This document shows, piece after piece, positions 1 to 7,496 of a stretch of 9,243 nt of DNA. A program made the position numbers and the translations under genes. Source of the stretch: Bathymodiolus brooksi thiotrophic gill symbiont. Lineage in GTDB: Bacteria > Pseudomonadota > Gammaproteobacteria > PS1 > Pseudothioglobaceae. How positions within the stretch are numbered: the first letter of the stretch is position 1; every line of letters starts with the position of its first letter. The stretch is taken from the NCBI RefSeq assembly GCF_903642095.1, contig NZ_CAHJWD020000342.1:1-9243 (forward strand), given 5' to 3'. The notes below the pieces were generated by a model that worked only from the letters and a program-made list of their open reading frames with translations, made no database searches and was not told the DNA's origin.

Positions 1-303
1 CACTTCTTGCAGTTCTTTTTCGTTTAACTTCTTTCTATTTTTTACTTTAAAACTAATAACCCCTGTGTCTGTAGCACTAATGAAAAAACTAAACCCTTTT
101 AAATAATTAGCATATTGATTTTTATTAATATTTCTATTTTTGGCAATAGTTCCTTCTCCAAACTCTTGAGTAAGAAAAAATGCTTCCAACAATGCAGTTT
201 TACCAACATTATTTTTACCACTAATAATATTAATTCTGCTTAAGCCTTCAATTTTGAAGCTCTTAAAGCATTTATAATTTTTTATATCTATATATTCAAT
301 CAT
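1..303 (-). CDS. AAA/OLD-like P-loop ATPase, N-terminal part (3' end outside window)
   Basis: Only the first 101 residues are present; the frame stays open to the left edge. The protein opens with MIEYIDIKNYKCFKSFKIEG, the first strands of a RecF/SMC-type ATP-binding head. This is followed by a Walker A loop, GKNNVGKTALLEA (residues 29-41), in the GxNxxGKT form typical of RecF, OLD and AAA15-type ATPases. The Q-loop, signature and Walker B parts would lie outside the window, so the subfamily and any nuclease (Toprim) domain cannot be judged. The ATG is 18 bases after the erpA stop, with no convincing Shine-Dalgarno. By hand count about 77 of the first 300 bases are G or C (about 26%), against about 42% in a sampled line of accC, and Lys/Asn/Ile codons are AT-ending. 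This suggests horizontal acquisition. Such ATPases are often part of phage-defence or overcoming-lysogenisation systems, but here that is only inference. Confidence 0.8.
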   Translation of the reverse strand, partial: MIEYIDIKNYKCFKSFKIEGLSRINIISGKNNVGKTALLEAFFLTQEFGEGTIAKNRNINKNQYANYLKGFSFFISATDTGVISFKVKNRKKLNEKELQEV

Positions 304-321
304 AATAAAGTCGTTATCACC

Positions 322-675
322 CTACACCGAAAAAGACGACCCACACCCACAAGTGGTTTTAGCATTGGGATTATGAATGATAAAACGAGCACCTTGCAAA
401 TCTTCTAAATAATCAACGGTTGCACCGATTAAATATTGGTAACTCATAGGGTCAACGACTAATTGAACGCCGTTTTTTTCAACGCCAGAGTCGCCTTCTT
501 TATGTTTGTCGTCAAAGGTGAAGCCGTAAGAAAAGCCTGAGCAGCCGCCACCAGTGATATATACACGCAATTTTAAATCGTTGTTTTTTTCTTCTTGAAT
601 AAGGTCGGATACTTTTTTAGCGGCATTGTCGCTGAAAATAATATCTGCTTCTTCTAAAATTTGTGCTGCTTCCAT
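322..675 (-). CDS. erpA: Iron-sulfur cluster insertion protein ErpA
   Basis: A-type Fe-S carrier protein of 117 residues (E. coli ErpA has 114). It receives clusters from the Isc/Suf assembly machinery and delivers them to apo-enzymes, including those of isoprenoid synthesis, in the cytoplasm. The three cluster-ligand cysteines are present: C45 in [16 protein letters not shown], and C109 and C111 in the C-terminal [11 protein letters not shown]. The segments [15 protein letters not shown] and [14 protein letters not shown] are near-identical to E. coli ErpA, separating it from IscA and SufA. The ATG at 675 is chosen over an in-frame ATG at 705 because AAGGAGA lies five bases upstream, and because the extra ten residues are unlike the family and overlap argC. 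It sits 13 bases after argC and 18 before the ATPase gene, so it probably shares the aroQ-acc-argC transcript. An argC-erpA neighbourhood also occurs in pseudomonads. Confidence 0.96.
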   Translation of the reverse strand: MEAAQILEEADIIFSDNAAKKVSDLIQEEKNNDLKLRVYITGGGCSGFSYGFTFDDKHKEGDSGVEKNGVQLVVDPMSYQYLIGATVDYLEDLQGARFIIHNPNAKTTCGCGSSFSV

Positions 676-680
676 ATTTT

Positions 681-687
681 TCTCCTT
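681..687 (-). promoter_or_regulatory. Ribosome binding site deciding the erpA start
   Basis: On the minus strand this reads AAGGAGA, followed by five A/T bases and the ATG at 675. It falls in the 13-base gap between the argC stop and erpA. It argues against the longer reading that starts at 705 inside argC. Confidence 0.85.
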
Positions 688-688
688 T

Positions 689-1720
689 TTATGGCAATAA
701 GCCAATTTGCTCTAATCCTAAATTTTCATCAAACCCAAACATAAGGTTCATATTTTGAATGGCTTGTCCAGAGGCACCTTTAACTAGATTATCAATCACT
801 GAAATAACAATCAATTTATTGCTATCAGGCGCTTTTTGCACGGCAATTTGACAGAAATTACTTGATTTAACGCTACGAGTTTCGGGTGTTACCCCTGCAT
901 CAAGCACAGTAACAAAATGCTCGTCTTTGTAAGCCTCTGCAAACACGGATTGCACTTCAGTAGTGTTATCTAACAAATCCACATAAAGTGTGGCTTGCAT
1001 GCCCCGAATCATTGGCACCAGATGTGGCACAAAAGTTAGCCCTACGCTCTCGCCTGCTAACAACGCCAATTCTTGTTTAATTTCAGGATAATGCCGATGT
1101 CCGCTCACGCCGTAAGCTTTAAACGATTCGCTCACTTCACACAATAAAGTGGCTTGATTGACACCACGACCTGCACCGCTCACACCTGATTTGCAATCGG
1201 CAATAATACTAGACAAATCAATTAATTTATTGTCAATTAATGGCTTAAGTGCCAGCTGAATGGCGGTTGGATAACAACCGGGATTGGCAATTAAAGTAGC
1301 ATTTTTAATTTGTTCACGGTTAACTTCACACAGCCCATAAATTGCCGATGATAATAAATCATCTTGCGTATGCTCTGATTCATACCATTTTTGATACTCA
1401 GCTTTATCCTTCAAGCGAAAATCTGCCCCTAAGTCAATCACTTTAATGCCTTGTTTAATGAAATCACCTGCATTTTTCATTGCCACGCCATGTGGTGTGG
1501 CAAAAAATATCACCTCACACTCATCTAAAATTGCATCATCTGGCAAAGAAAATACCAAATCACACTGCCCAACCAAAGACGGAAACATTTTATCCACCCG
1601 TTGCCCAACCTCCGAACGAGAACTAATTGCAATCACTTCTACCTGTGCATGATTGTGCAATAAACGCAACAATTCAATGCCTGTATAGCCTGTGCCACCG
1701 ATGATACCTACTTTAATCAT
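689..1720 (-). CDS. argC: N-acetyl-gamma-glutamyl-phosphate reductase ArgC
   Basis: NADPH-dependent reduction of N-acetylglutamyl-5-phosphate to the semialdehyde, the third step of arginine synthesis, in the cytoplasm. The 343 residues match the usual length of long-form ArgC. Visible landmarks are the Rossmann nucleotide-binding start [20 protein letters not shown], the segment FFATPHGVA, the active-site cysteine C149 in [14 protein letters not shown], the loop [10 protein letters not shown] (177-186), the conserved GHRHYPEI (207-214) with a catalytic-type histidine, and [11 protein letters not shown] (231-241). Its ATG overlaps the accC stop in an ATGA arrangement, so translation is likely coupled to accC, with GGGAG about 12 bases upstream inside the accC end. 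No ArgR-box-like sequence was seen next to it, so arginine control may act elsewhere or be absent. All expected motifs are intact. Confidence 0.96.
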   Translation of the reverse strand: MIKVGIIGGTGYTGIELLRLLHNHAQVEVIAISSRSEVGQRVDKMFPSLVGQCDLVFSLPDDAILDECEVIFFATPHGVAMKNAGDFIKQGIKVIDLGADFRLKDKAEYQKWYESEHTQDDLLSSAIYGLCEVNREQIKNATLIANPGCYPTAIQLALKPLIDNKLIDLSSIIADCKSGVSGAGRGVNQATLLCEVSESFKAYGVSGHRHYPEIKQELALLAGESVGLTFVPHLVPMIRGMQATLYVDLLDNTTEVQSVFAEAYKDEHFVTVLDAGVTPETRSVKSSNFCQIAVQKAPDSNKLIVISVIDNLVKGASGQAIQNMNLMFGFDENLGLEQIGLLP

Positions 1721-3072
1721 GAGTGAGATTCTCCCAGCATCTTCTCAAGATAATGAATGTTCATACCACCTTTGCGGAAAGTTTTATCTTTCATAATGCG
1801 TGCTTGTAAAGGAATGTTGGTTTTGATGCCATCGATGACCATTTCATCGAGGGCATTTTGCATTTTGATGATTGCACCTAGTCGGGTGTCGGCAAAGGTG
1901 ATAAGTTTGCCTATCATTGAATCGTAGTAGGAAGGGACGGTGTAGCCGTTGTATATGTGTGAATCAACACGCACGCCTAGACCGCCGGCAACATGATATT
2001 GGGTGATTTTTCCAGGTGAGGGCATAAAATTATTGGGATCTTCGGCGTTGATACGGCATTCGACTGCGTGGCCTGTGATTTTTACATCATCTTGTGTGAA
2101 TGAAAGTGTTTGACCGTCAGCAATGAGTATTTGTTCACGCACGATGTCAATGCCAGTAATCATTTCGGTTACGGGGTGTTCGACTTGAACACGGGTGTTC
2201 ATTTCAATAAAATAAAATTCATTGTTTTCAAATAAAAATTCAAAAGTGCCAGCGCCACGATAGTTAATCGCTTTGCAGGCATCAGCACAAATTGTGCCAA
2301 TTTTATTACGCAATTCAGAAGTAATACCGGGAGCAGGTGCTTCTTCTACCACTTTTTGATGACGGCGTTGCATTGAGCAATCGCGTTCACCGAGATGCAC
2401 CGCATTACCGTGTTCGTCGGCTAAAATTTGAATTTCAACATGGCGAGGCGTGGTTAGAAATTTCTCCATATATACTTCTGGATTACCAAAGAAACTTTGT
2501 GCTTCGGTCTTAGCCAATTCAATAGCAGTCAATAAATCTGCTATCTCTTCAACCACATGCATACCTCGCCCACCACCACCACCAGAGGCTTTAATAATAA
2601 TCGGCAGTCCGATTTTATTAGCAATGGCAATATTTTGTGCCTCATCGGTACCAAGTCCGCCATCAGAACCCGGAACACAAGGCACGCTTGATCCTTGCAT
2701 GGCCTCAATGGCAGCGACTTTATCACCCATAACACGGATATTTTCAGCACGGGGGCCGATAAAAATAAAGCCACTTTCTTCCACTTGTTGTGCAAAATCA
2801 GCGCTTTCAGACAAAAAACCGTAACCCGGATGAATAGCATCAGCATGGGTTACTTCTGCGGCGGCAATTAATGCAGGAATATTTAAATAACTGTCTTTTG
2901 ATGAATGCGGACCAATACACACTGCCTCATCTGCCAAACGCACATGCTTGAGTTTTTTATCAGCAGTTGAATATACGGCAACAGTTTTGATACCGAGTTC
3001 TTTACAAGCACGCAAAATACGCAGTGCAATTTCGCCACGATTGGCGATTAAAACTTTATTAATTTTGTTCAT
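1717..3072 (-). CDS. accC: Acetyl-CoA carboxylase, biotin carboxylase subunit AccC
   Basis: ATP-dependent carboxylation of the biotin carried by AccB, the first half-reaction of malonyl-CoA formation for fatty acid synthesis. At 451 residues it is about the size of E. coli AccC (449) and aligns with it at an offset of two. The N-terminal biotin carboxylase domain begins [15 protein letters not shown]. The ATP-grasp domain has K118, K161 and the glycine-rich loop [11 protein letters not shown] (161-171). The active-site set includes H211, [12 protein letters not shown] (229-240, ending in K240), E278 and [11 protein letters not shown] (290-300) with E290, N292, R294 and E298. The C-terminal biotin carboxylase domain follows from about residue 340. 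It overlaps accB upstream and argC downstream by four bases each, which suggests coupled translation. The accD and accA transferase genes are not in this window. Confidence 0.97.
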   Translation of the reverse strand: MNKINKVLIANRGEIALRILRACKELGIKTVAVYSTADKKLKHVRLADEAVCIGPHSSKDSYLNIPALIAAAEVTHADAIHPGYGFLSESADFAQQVEESGFIFIGPRAENIRVMGDKVAAIEAMQGSSVPCVPGSDGGLGTDEAQNIAIANKIGLPIIIKASGGGGGRGMHVVEEIADLLTAIELAKTEAQSFFGNPEVYMEKFLTTPRHVEIQILADEHGNAVHLGERDCSMQRRHQKVVEEAPAPGITSELRNKIGTICADACKAINYRGAGTFEFLFENNEFYFIEMNTRVQVEHPVTEMITGIDIVREQILIADGQTLSFTQDDVKITGHAVECRINAEDPNNFMPSPGKITQYHVAGGLGVRVDSHIYNGYTVPSYYDSMIGKLITFADTRLGAIIKMQNALDEMVIDGIKTNIPLQARIMKDKTFRKGGMNIHYLEKMLGESHS

Positions 3073-3512
3073 TTTATAATAATTAAGGTTTGTCCAAATT
3101 CAACGCCATCGCCATCATTACACAAAATCTCAGTTACTGTGCCAGATTGATCAGCTTCAATTTTATTCATGATTTTCATTGCCTCAACAATGCAAATAAT
3201 ATCGCCTTGATTAACATGTTGCCCAACTTTAACAAACATCTCAGAAGTAGGCGATGCTGCACTATAAAATGTGCCCACCATTGGCGAAGTAATTGGATGT
3301 CCGTCAATAACCGTGTTTTCCGTTGTTTCAACACTAACAACAGGTGCGACTGCTACAGGTGCAGGTGTTGCAACTTGAACGGGTGCAGCTGTCATAGGTG
3401 CATTGCCATAGCGAGAGATGCGAACTGACTCTTTGCCTTCTACAATTTCAATTTCTGCCATGCCAGATTCTTCCAGCAGTTCCATGAGTTTTTTTACTTT
3501 ACGAATATCCAT
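3069..3512 (-). CDS. accB: Biotin carboxyl carrier protein AccB (BCCP)
   Basis: Carries biotin between AccC and the carboxyltransferase of acetyl-CoA carboxylase. The protein has 147 residues: an N-terminal segment starting [17 protein letters not shown], an Ala/Pro/Val-rich flexible linker (about 39-60), and the biotinyl/lipoyl domain (about 72-147). The biotinylated lysine is K113 in VEAMKIMN, a variant of the usual EAMKMMN with Ile for one Met. The protruding thumb [20 protein letters not shown] (76-95) is typical of bacterial BCCP. The start at 3512 is preferred over the longer reading from 3578 because AAGGAGC precedes it at nine bases and because MDIRK matches the usual beginning; the extra residues would lie inside aroQ. 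It begins four bases after the aroQ stop and overlaps accC by ATGA. Confidence 0.96.
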   Translation of the reverse strand: MDIRKVKKLMELLEESGMAEIEIVEGKESVRISRYGNAPMTAAPVQVATPAPVAVAPVVSVETTENTVIDGHPITSPMVGTFYSAASPTSEMFVKVGQHVNQGDIICIVEAMKIMNKIEADQSGTVTEILCNDGDGVEFGQTLIIIK

Positions 3513-3516
3513 TTTT

Positions 3517-3957
3517 TTAATGCTCCTTAATATGTTTAATTGCTGCATTAAGTGCAAATTCATAGCCTTGTGCACCAAAGCCTAAAATTACCCCTTCTGC
3601 GATGTCTGAAAAATAAGATTGCTTACGAAATTCTTCACGCTTATAAACATTGGACAAATGCACTTCTGTAAAAGCAATGCCTGTCGCTAACATTGCATCA
3701 CGCAAAGCAACAGAAGTGTGCGTAAATGCCGCAGGGTTAATAATGATATATTTTGTGCCATTCTTACTAGCGGCATGAACTTTATCAATCAACCCAGCCT
3801 CTGAATTGTCTTGGTGATGCTCAATTGACAACCCTGCATCAGCGGCTAATACGCCTATATGGGCAACAATATCGCTTAAAGTTTGCGTGCCATATTGCTC
3901 TGGCTCACGCGTGCCAAGCATATTTAAGTTAGGGCCATTAAGAAATAAAATATCCAT
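3517..3957 (-). CDS. aroQ: 3-dehydroquinate dehydratase, type II
   Basis: Dehydration of 3-dehydroquinate to 3-dehydroshikimate, the third step of the shikimate pathway, by a cytoplasmic dodecameric type II enzyme. It has 146 residues, the family's normal size. It shows the N-terminal [18 protein letters not shown] with R17 and the catalytic Y22, [12 protein letters not shown] (47-58), the substrate-binding [10 protein letters not shown] (73-82) with N74, and [14 protein letters not shown] (98-111) with the catalytic H100. The start at 3957 gives the usual family beginning; its Shine-Dalgarno is weak. It is the first gene of the aroQ-accB-accC run found in E. coli and many gammaproteobacteria, here extended by argC and erpA. 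A promoter-like pair lies about 40-65 bases upstream. Confidence 0.97.
   Translation of the reverse strand: MDILFLNGPNLNMLGTREPEQYGTQTLSDIVAHIGVLAADAGLSIEHHQDNSEAGLIDKVHAASKNGTKYIIINPAAFTHTSVALRDAMLATGIAFTEVHLSNVYKREEFRKQSYFSDIAEGVILGFGAQGYEFALNAAIKHIKEH
3522..3528 (-). promoter_or_regulatory. Ribosome binding site deciding the accB start
   Basis: AAGGAGC on the minus strand, lying inside the last codons of aroQ and nine bases before the accB ATG at 3512. It supports the short AccB start and implies that ribosomes finishing aroQ can pass directly to accB. Confidence 0.8.
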
Positions 3958-3993
3958 ATTATATCGTCAAAATTAAAAGTTATGAAAAACGGT

Positions 3994-4021
3994 ATTTTAC
4001 CACCAACATAACGAATGTTAA
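3994..4021 (-). promoter_or_regulatory. Candidate sigma-70 promoter of the aroQ-accB-accC-argC-erpA run
   Basis: On the minus strand TTAACA (4021-4016) matches five of six -35 bases and TAAAAT (3999-3994) matches five of six -10 bases, with a 16-base spacer. Transcription would begin near 3987, giving a leader of about 30 bases before the aroQ ATG. It lies in the 87-base gap after dsbD, the right place for a separate housekeeping transcript. The -35 overlaps a GTTAA-N6-TTAAC inverted repeat at 4017-4032. No clear dsbD terminator is visible in the gap, so read-through from dsbD is also possible. Confidence 0.5.
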
Positions 4022-4044
4022 TCAATTTTAACTACTTTAAACCA

Positions 4045-6270
4045 CTACATTGAATTATTCAAATGTTTAAGAAAATCTTGCGCATTAATTTCGCCCACAA
4101 TACGCTGAGAACGATTTTCAACACCTCCTTTGAAAAACAAAATTCCCGGTGGCCCAACAATGTTAAAACGCGCCATTAAGGCTTTATCAATCTCATCATT
4201 AGCGGTAACATCCGCCTGCAAAGCGATGACATCTTTCATCTCATTAACCACCGTGGCATTTGAAAATACAAAACGCTCCAACTCCTTACAAGAAATACAC
4301 CAATCTGCATAAAAATCTAACATTACCATTTGATTGTTGCTCTGTGTCTGAGCAAGCACACGGTCTAAATCACTACTTGATTTGATTTTTTCAAAAGCAA
4401 CATGTACTTTTTCTACTTGAACATTCGCACCATAACCAGACAGTGGCACTAACATATCACCACCACCACGGGCAACCAACCCCCATAGCAACATACCATA
4501 AATTAATATCAACAAACCAATGCCTTTTAAAATGCGTTGCCACGGCGTTGGTGTATTGGTAATTGAATTAAACACACCCATTGCAATTGGCGACAAAGTA
4601 AATAGTGATGCCCATAATATCAACGAAGTATAGGGCGAAATAATACGGTCTAGTAAATAAATTGCCACAGCCAACATCATAATACCAAATATATATTTAA
4701 CCTTGTCCATCCAGCCACCTGCTTTAGGCAATTTACTCACACCAGCACCCACTGCCAACAATGGCGCACCCATGCCCAAACTCATTACAAATAAGGACAA
4801 ACCACCGAGCAAGGCATCCCCTGTTTGACCAATATAAATCAACGCACCTGCCAATGGCGGAGCAACACAAGGCCCCATAATCAATGCTGATAAAAAGCCC
4901 ATAATCGCTACGCCAATTAGGTTTCCGCCTTTTTGATTGTTGCTAATATTGGTAATTTTGCTTTGCAAACTAGAGGGCAGTTGAATGTCGTAATAACCAA
5001 ACATTGAGAATGCCAAAGCAACAAACACCAAACTAAAGGCTATCAATATCCAAGGCGTTTGAAATAATACTTGTAAATTTTCACCAAAATAGCCTGCCAA
5101 AACACCAGCGATTGAATAAGTAACACTCATTGACAACACAAACACAATTGACATAATCAACGCTTTTTTGGTGGTCATAGTGCCTTTTTGACCAACAATA
5201 ATGCCTGATAAAATCGGTATCATCGGAAACACACAAGGTGTTAATGCCAGCAATAAGCCAAAACCAAAAAAACTCGCCAACACAAGCCATATATTATCTT
5301 GTTGCAATAAAGCGGTAATTTGGTCAGTTTCGTTTAACGATTCATTGTCTACAGTGCTTGATATTGACGCTAACGGCACTTCAGTAGACTTAGTCACAAC
5401 GACTTCACTCGCTTTTGGCATTGTGATATCCATGGTTTTTTCTAACGGTGGATAACAAACACCGCCCTCCCAGCAGCCTTGATACTTAGCACTAAACGAA
5501 ACAGATTGTGCCTTTATCTCAGTCAGTGGAATATCAAGCTCTAATAATCTCTTATGAACCTCCACTTTGCCAAAAAAATCATCCTCCTTAATTTTGCCTT
5601 TAGGAAAGACAATATCGCCAAGTTTTGCCCCCTTAATATCGATGAAAAATTTATCATGATACAAATAGTATTCTGGATGGATGATCCAACTTGCACGCAA
5701 GGTATTGGCATCAATGGCAACCACTGAAAAATCAAATGCCTCATTTGCTGGTAACGGCTCGTCAGAAATAGACGCTGTTTCACCAACTATTGATTGCATA
5801 GTAGATTTAGCCTTAGAGAAAATACTAAGTGCACCCTGTGCCAAAGAAGGCTTCTGCATATTACCGATATTCAGCATAACCGATTTAGTAATCGGTGGGT
5901 AACATACACCCAAATCTGCACACCCTTGATACTCAACCGTCAATACAATAGATTTTGCATCCCCTTCAAGCACAGGAACAACAACACGCACATTATTACG
6001 ATAAGTGCCTATTTTGCCAAAAAACTCATCATTTTTAATTTTTGCAACAGGAAACTTCGCCTCACCTAGACGAGCAGAATAATCTGAAGAAATCTTGATT
6101 TTCTCTTTATAAAGGTAATAATCTTTAGCAATATCCCAGTTTAGGATAATTTTGTCATTAACCACCTCAGCTTGAAATGCAAACGCCTCATCAGCAGGCA
6201 ACAACCCATCTGCCGCTCGCGCTAATGGCAAAAATAGTAGTAAAAATAAAGGTAATAAAAATCGTTTCAT
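4045..6270 (-). CDS. dsbD: Thiol:disulfide interchange protein DsbD with duplicated N-terminal domain
   Basis: Inner-membrane protein that passes electrons from cytoplasmic thioredoxin to periplasmic partners such as DsbC, CcmG and SoxW-type proteins. It is 741 residues long, against about 565 in E. coli. A signal peptide (1-20) precedes two successive nDsbD domains, about 21-135 and 170-285. Each has a YYLY motif, a DEFFG/DDFFG cap loop (81-85, 230-234) and a cysteine pair (C117/C123 in CADLGVCYPP, C266/C272 in CWEGGVCYPP). The transmembrane domain (about 328-600, some eight helices) carries C346 in TPCVFPM and C468 in GPCVAPP. The C-terminal periplasmic thioredoxin domain (about 630-741) has C658/C661 in DWCISC and a cis-proline in VGPPGILFF. 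The start at 6270 gives a clean signal peptide and has AGGGGA six bases upstream; an earlier in-frame ATG at 6315 lacks both. The upstream gene, 108 bases away, encodes a two-domain thioredoxin. Confidence 0.96.
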   Translation of the reverse strand: MKRFLLPLFLLLFLPLARAADGLLPADEAFAFQAEVVNDKIILNWDIAKDYYLYKEKIKISSDYSARLGEAKFPVAKIKNDEFFGKIGTYRNNVRVVVPVLEGDAKSIVLTVEYQGCADLGVCYPPITKSVMLNIGNMQKPSLAQGALSIFSKAKSTMQSIVGETASISDEPLPANEAFDFSVVAIDANTLRASWIIHPEYYLYHDKFFIDIKGAKLGDIVFPKGKIKEDDFFGKVEVHKRLLELDIPLTEIKAQSVSFSAKYQGCWEGGVCYPPLEKTMDITMPKASEVVVTKSTEVPLASISSTVDNESLNETDQITALLQQDNIWLVLASFFGFGLLLALTPCVFPMIPILSGIIVGQKGTMTTKKALIMSIVFVLSMSVTYSIAGVLAGYFGENLQVLFQTPWILIAFSLVFVALAFSMFGYYDIQLPSSLQSKITNISNNQKGGNLIGVAIMGFLSALIMGPCVAPPLAGALIYIGQTGDALLGGLSLFVMSLGMGAPLLAVGAGVSKLPKAGGWMDKVKYIFGIMMLAVAIYLLDRIISPYTSLILWASLFTLSPIAMGVFNSITNTPTPWQRILKGIGLLILIYGMLLWGLVARGGGDMLVPLSGYGANVQVEKVHVAFEKIKSSSDLDRVLAQTQSNNQMVMLDFYADWCISCKELERFVFSNATVVNEMKDVIALQADVTANDEIDKALMARFNIVGPPGILFFKGGVENRSQRIVGEINAQDFLKHLNNSM

Positions 6271-6276
6271 AATGTT

Positions 6277-6282
6277 TCCCCT
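6277..6282 (-). promoter_or_regulatory. Ribosome binding site deciding the dsbD start
   Basis: AGGGGA on the minus strand, six bases before the ATG at 6270. It selects the start that begins with a signal peptide over the in-frame ATG at 6315. The bases before it include TATAAC about 15 bases after TTGTTT, a weak promoter possibility for dsbD alone. Confidence 0.7.
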
Positions 6283-6340
6283 AGATGTGTCAATACAATG
6301 CATTATGTTATACACTTAGTCGCAATAAAACAAATTATTT

Positions 6341-6379
6341 GGGACCTTTGCACAAAGTATGGACAGTTAGCAAAGCCCC
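6341..6379 (-). repeat. 39-base imperfect inverted repeat after the thioredoxin gene
   Basis: On the plus strand the arms are gggacctttgc (6341-6351) and gcaaagcccc (6370-6379). They pair with one bulged base and one G-T pair around an 18-base loop. The left arm also contains ctttgcacaaag (6346-6357), which can fold on itself, so two structures compete. On the minus strand it begins within the stop codon of the upstream gene, the position of a transcription terminator, but the following AAATAATTTGTTTTATT is a poor U-tract. It could be a weak terminator or attenuating or RNA-stabilising hairpin between the two genes, or a remnant of a mobile element end. No target duplication is evident at its edges. 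Confidence 0.5.
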
Positions 6380-7371
6380 TATTGAATATTAATATCAATA
6401 CCTTGTTCCAGCAATTGTGTCTGTCTATACGCAAGATAGTCGCTATAAGTTGCAATTCTTTTATAAAAATCACCGCCAACATAACGCAACGCTTCTTTGA
6501 AGTGAAAAGGGTATAAAAATCCATCAATACGAGTAATCTCATTACCTTCATTAAACAAAACAATACCCGGTCGGTAAGTAAGTTTAAGCTTCTGCACCCA
6601 CTCCTTTGGCGTAGTCCGATTACCTTTATTGTCAATAATAGCCCGTGTGGAATCAGCATCAAAACGCACCACTTTGAATGCATCAAATTCACTTATTACA
6701 CTTTTATCTTTAAGCGTTGTGCTGTAAAAATACTCACAAGAATCACAGTTTTTATCCTCAAAAATAACCGCTACTGGCGTTTTAATCGTGGAAAAATCGG
6801 TAATTTTTTGCAACATCTCGTGGTTTTGTAATTGATAATTACCAATTTCTTTGTTTTTCTCAATATATTGTGCCAAGGTCAATTTTTCATAAGCCTTACT
6901 ACTAACATAACCCAAAACTTGGCGAAGCTTAGCGGGAGAACGATAACCATTTGTCCGCATTATTGTTTCATTTTTTTGATTCAAAAAAACCACCGTAGGC
7001 GTATATTTCACCTGAATTTCATTCGCCAATTCTTTTTCGCTTAAAGTATATTCCTCATTAATTGCTACTTCCTTATCGCCCCGAATGTTAATAGCAATCA
7101 CAGAAAAATGCTTTTGAATAAACGCCTTAAGCGGCTGCTGATCAAAATCTTTAACCATTTGGTCGCAATACGGACACTCGGCTAAATGAAAAAACAACAA
7201 TATATGCTTATTATCTTGCCTCGCCTCATCAACATCCTCTGCAAGTTCCAAAAAACTACTTTTAAACCAAGGCAACATCGTATACGCCGCCCCACCCGTT
7301 ACCACACCCGTTTTTGCCTGCACTATCCCGACAAATAACACCATTAAAATAATCGTTTTTAAAATTTTCAT
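6379..7371 (-). CDS. Periplasmic protein with two thioredoxin folds, SoxW-like
   Basis: A 330-residue exported thiol-redox protein. The signal peptide (about 1-19, ending IVQA) is followed by a first thioredoxin fold (about 40-160) with C66/C69 in AECPYCDQM and cis-proline P125 in KYTPTVVF. A second fold (about 190-300) has C209/C212 in KNCDSCEYF and P268 in TYRPGIVLF. The segment FFHLAECPYCDQM followed by VIAINIRGDKEV is of the SoxW type known from sulfur-oxidation clusters, and the tail after RIDGFLYPFHFKEALRYVGG resembles other SoxW-like proteins. Paracoccus SoxW has only one such domain, so no symbol is given. The start at 7371 is fixed by GGGGGAG five bases upstream and by the signal peptide; a longer in-frame reading from 7494 adds 41 unlikely residues. 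It lies upstream of dsbD in the same direction, so DsbD is the likely electron donor. Its substrate is not evident. Confidence 0.85.
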   Translation of the reverse strand: MKILKTIILMVLFVGIVQAKTGVVTGGAAYTMLPWFKSSFLELAEDVDEARQDNKHILLFFHLAECPYCDQMVKDFDQQPLKAFIQKHFSVIAINIRGDKEVAINEEYTLSEKELANEIQVKYTPTVVFLNQKNETIMRTNGYRSPAKLRQVLGYVSSKAYEKLTLAQYIEKNKEIGNYQLQNHEMLQKITDFSTIKTPVAVIFEDKNCDSCEYFYSTTLKDKSVISEFDAFKVVRFDADSTRAIIDNKGNRTTPKEWVQKLKLTYRPGIVLFNEGNEITRIDGFLYPFHFKEALRYVGGDFYKRIATYSDYLAYRQTQLLEQGIDINIQ

Positions 7372-7376
7372 TATGC

Positions 7377-7383
7377 TCCCCCT
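7377..7383 (-). promoter_or_regulatory. Ribosome binding site deciding the start of the two-domain thioredoxin
   Basis: AGGGGGA on the minus strand, followed by GCATA and the ATG at 7371. It supports the signal-peptide start over the long in-frame extension to 7494. A perfect TATAAT at 7411-7406 could be the -10 of its promoter, but no good -35 stands at the right distance. Confidence 0.7.
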
Positions 7384-7496
7384 GCATTTTGTTTCACAAT
7401 ATAATATTATAAATGAGACTCTTATATAAAAGTATAAATAAAAAAAACTAAAAAAACTTACACAAACATTTATTTTTATGGAAAAATTCAACAATT

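Noticed and set aside
676..705. Ten-residue N-terminal extension of ErpA from an upstream ATG
   Set aside because: It overlaps the argC end, has no ribosome site of its own, and the ATG at 675 has AAGGAGA at a good distance and gives the family's normal length.
1446..1652. Plus-strand open frame inside argC
   Set aside because: Antisense to a fully supported ArgC with intact motifs; no ribosome site and no recognisable protein.
2450..2824. Plus-strand open frame of 124 codons inside accC, proline- and serine-rich
   Set aside because: It is the mirror of the conserved ATP-grasp region; the proline run is the complement of the AccC glycine-rich loop.
3090..3428. Plus-strand open frame of 112 codons, Cys/Asn/Arg-rich
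   Set aside because: It lies opposite accB and its odd composition is what the accB linker and biotin domain give when read backwards.
6341..6379. Strong intrinsic terminator
   Set aside because: The stem is imperfect, the loop is long and no continuous U-tract follows on either strand, so it was listed only as an inverted repeat.
6303..6692. Minus-strand open frame of 129 codons overlapping the thioredoxin gene in another frame
   Set aside because: The overlapping frame encodes a clear second thioredoxin fold with CxxC and cis-proline; this one has no domain, ribosome site or signal peptide.
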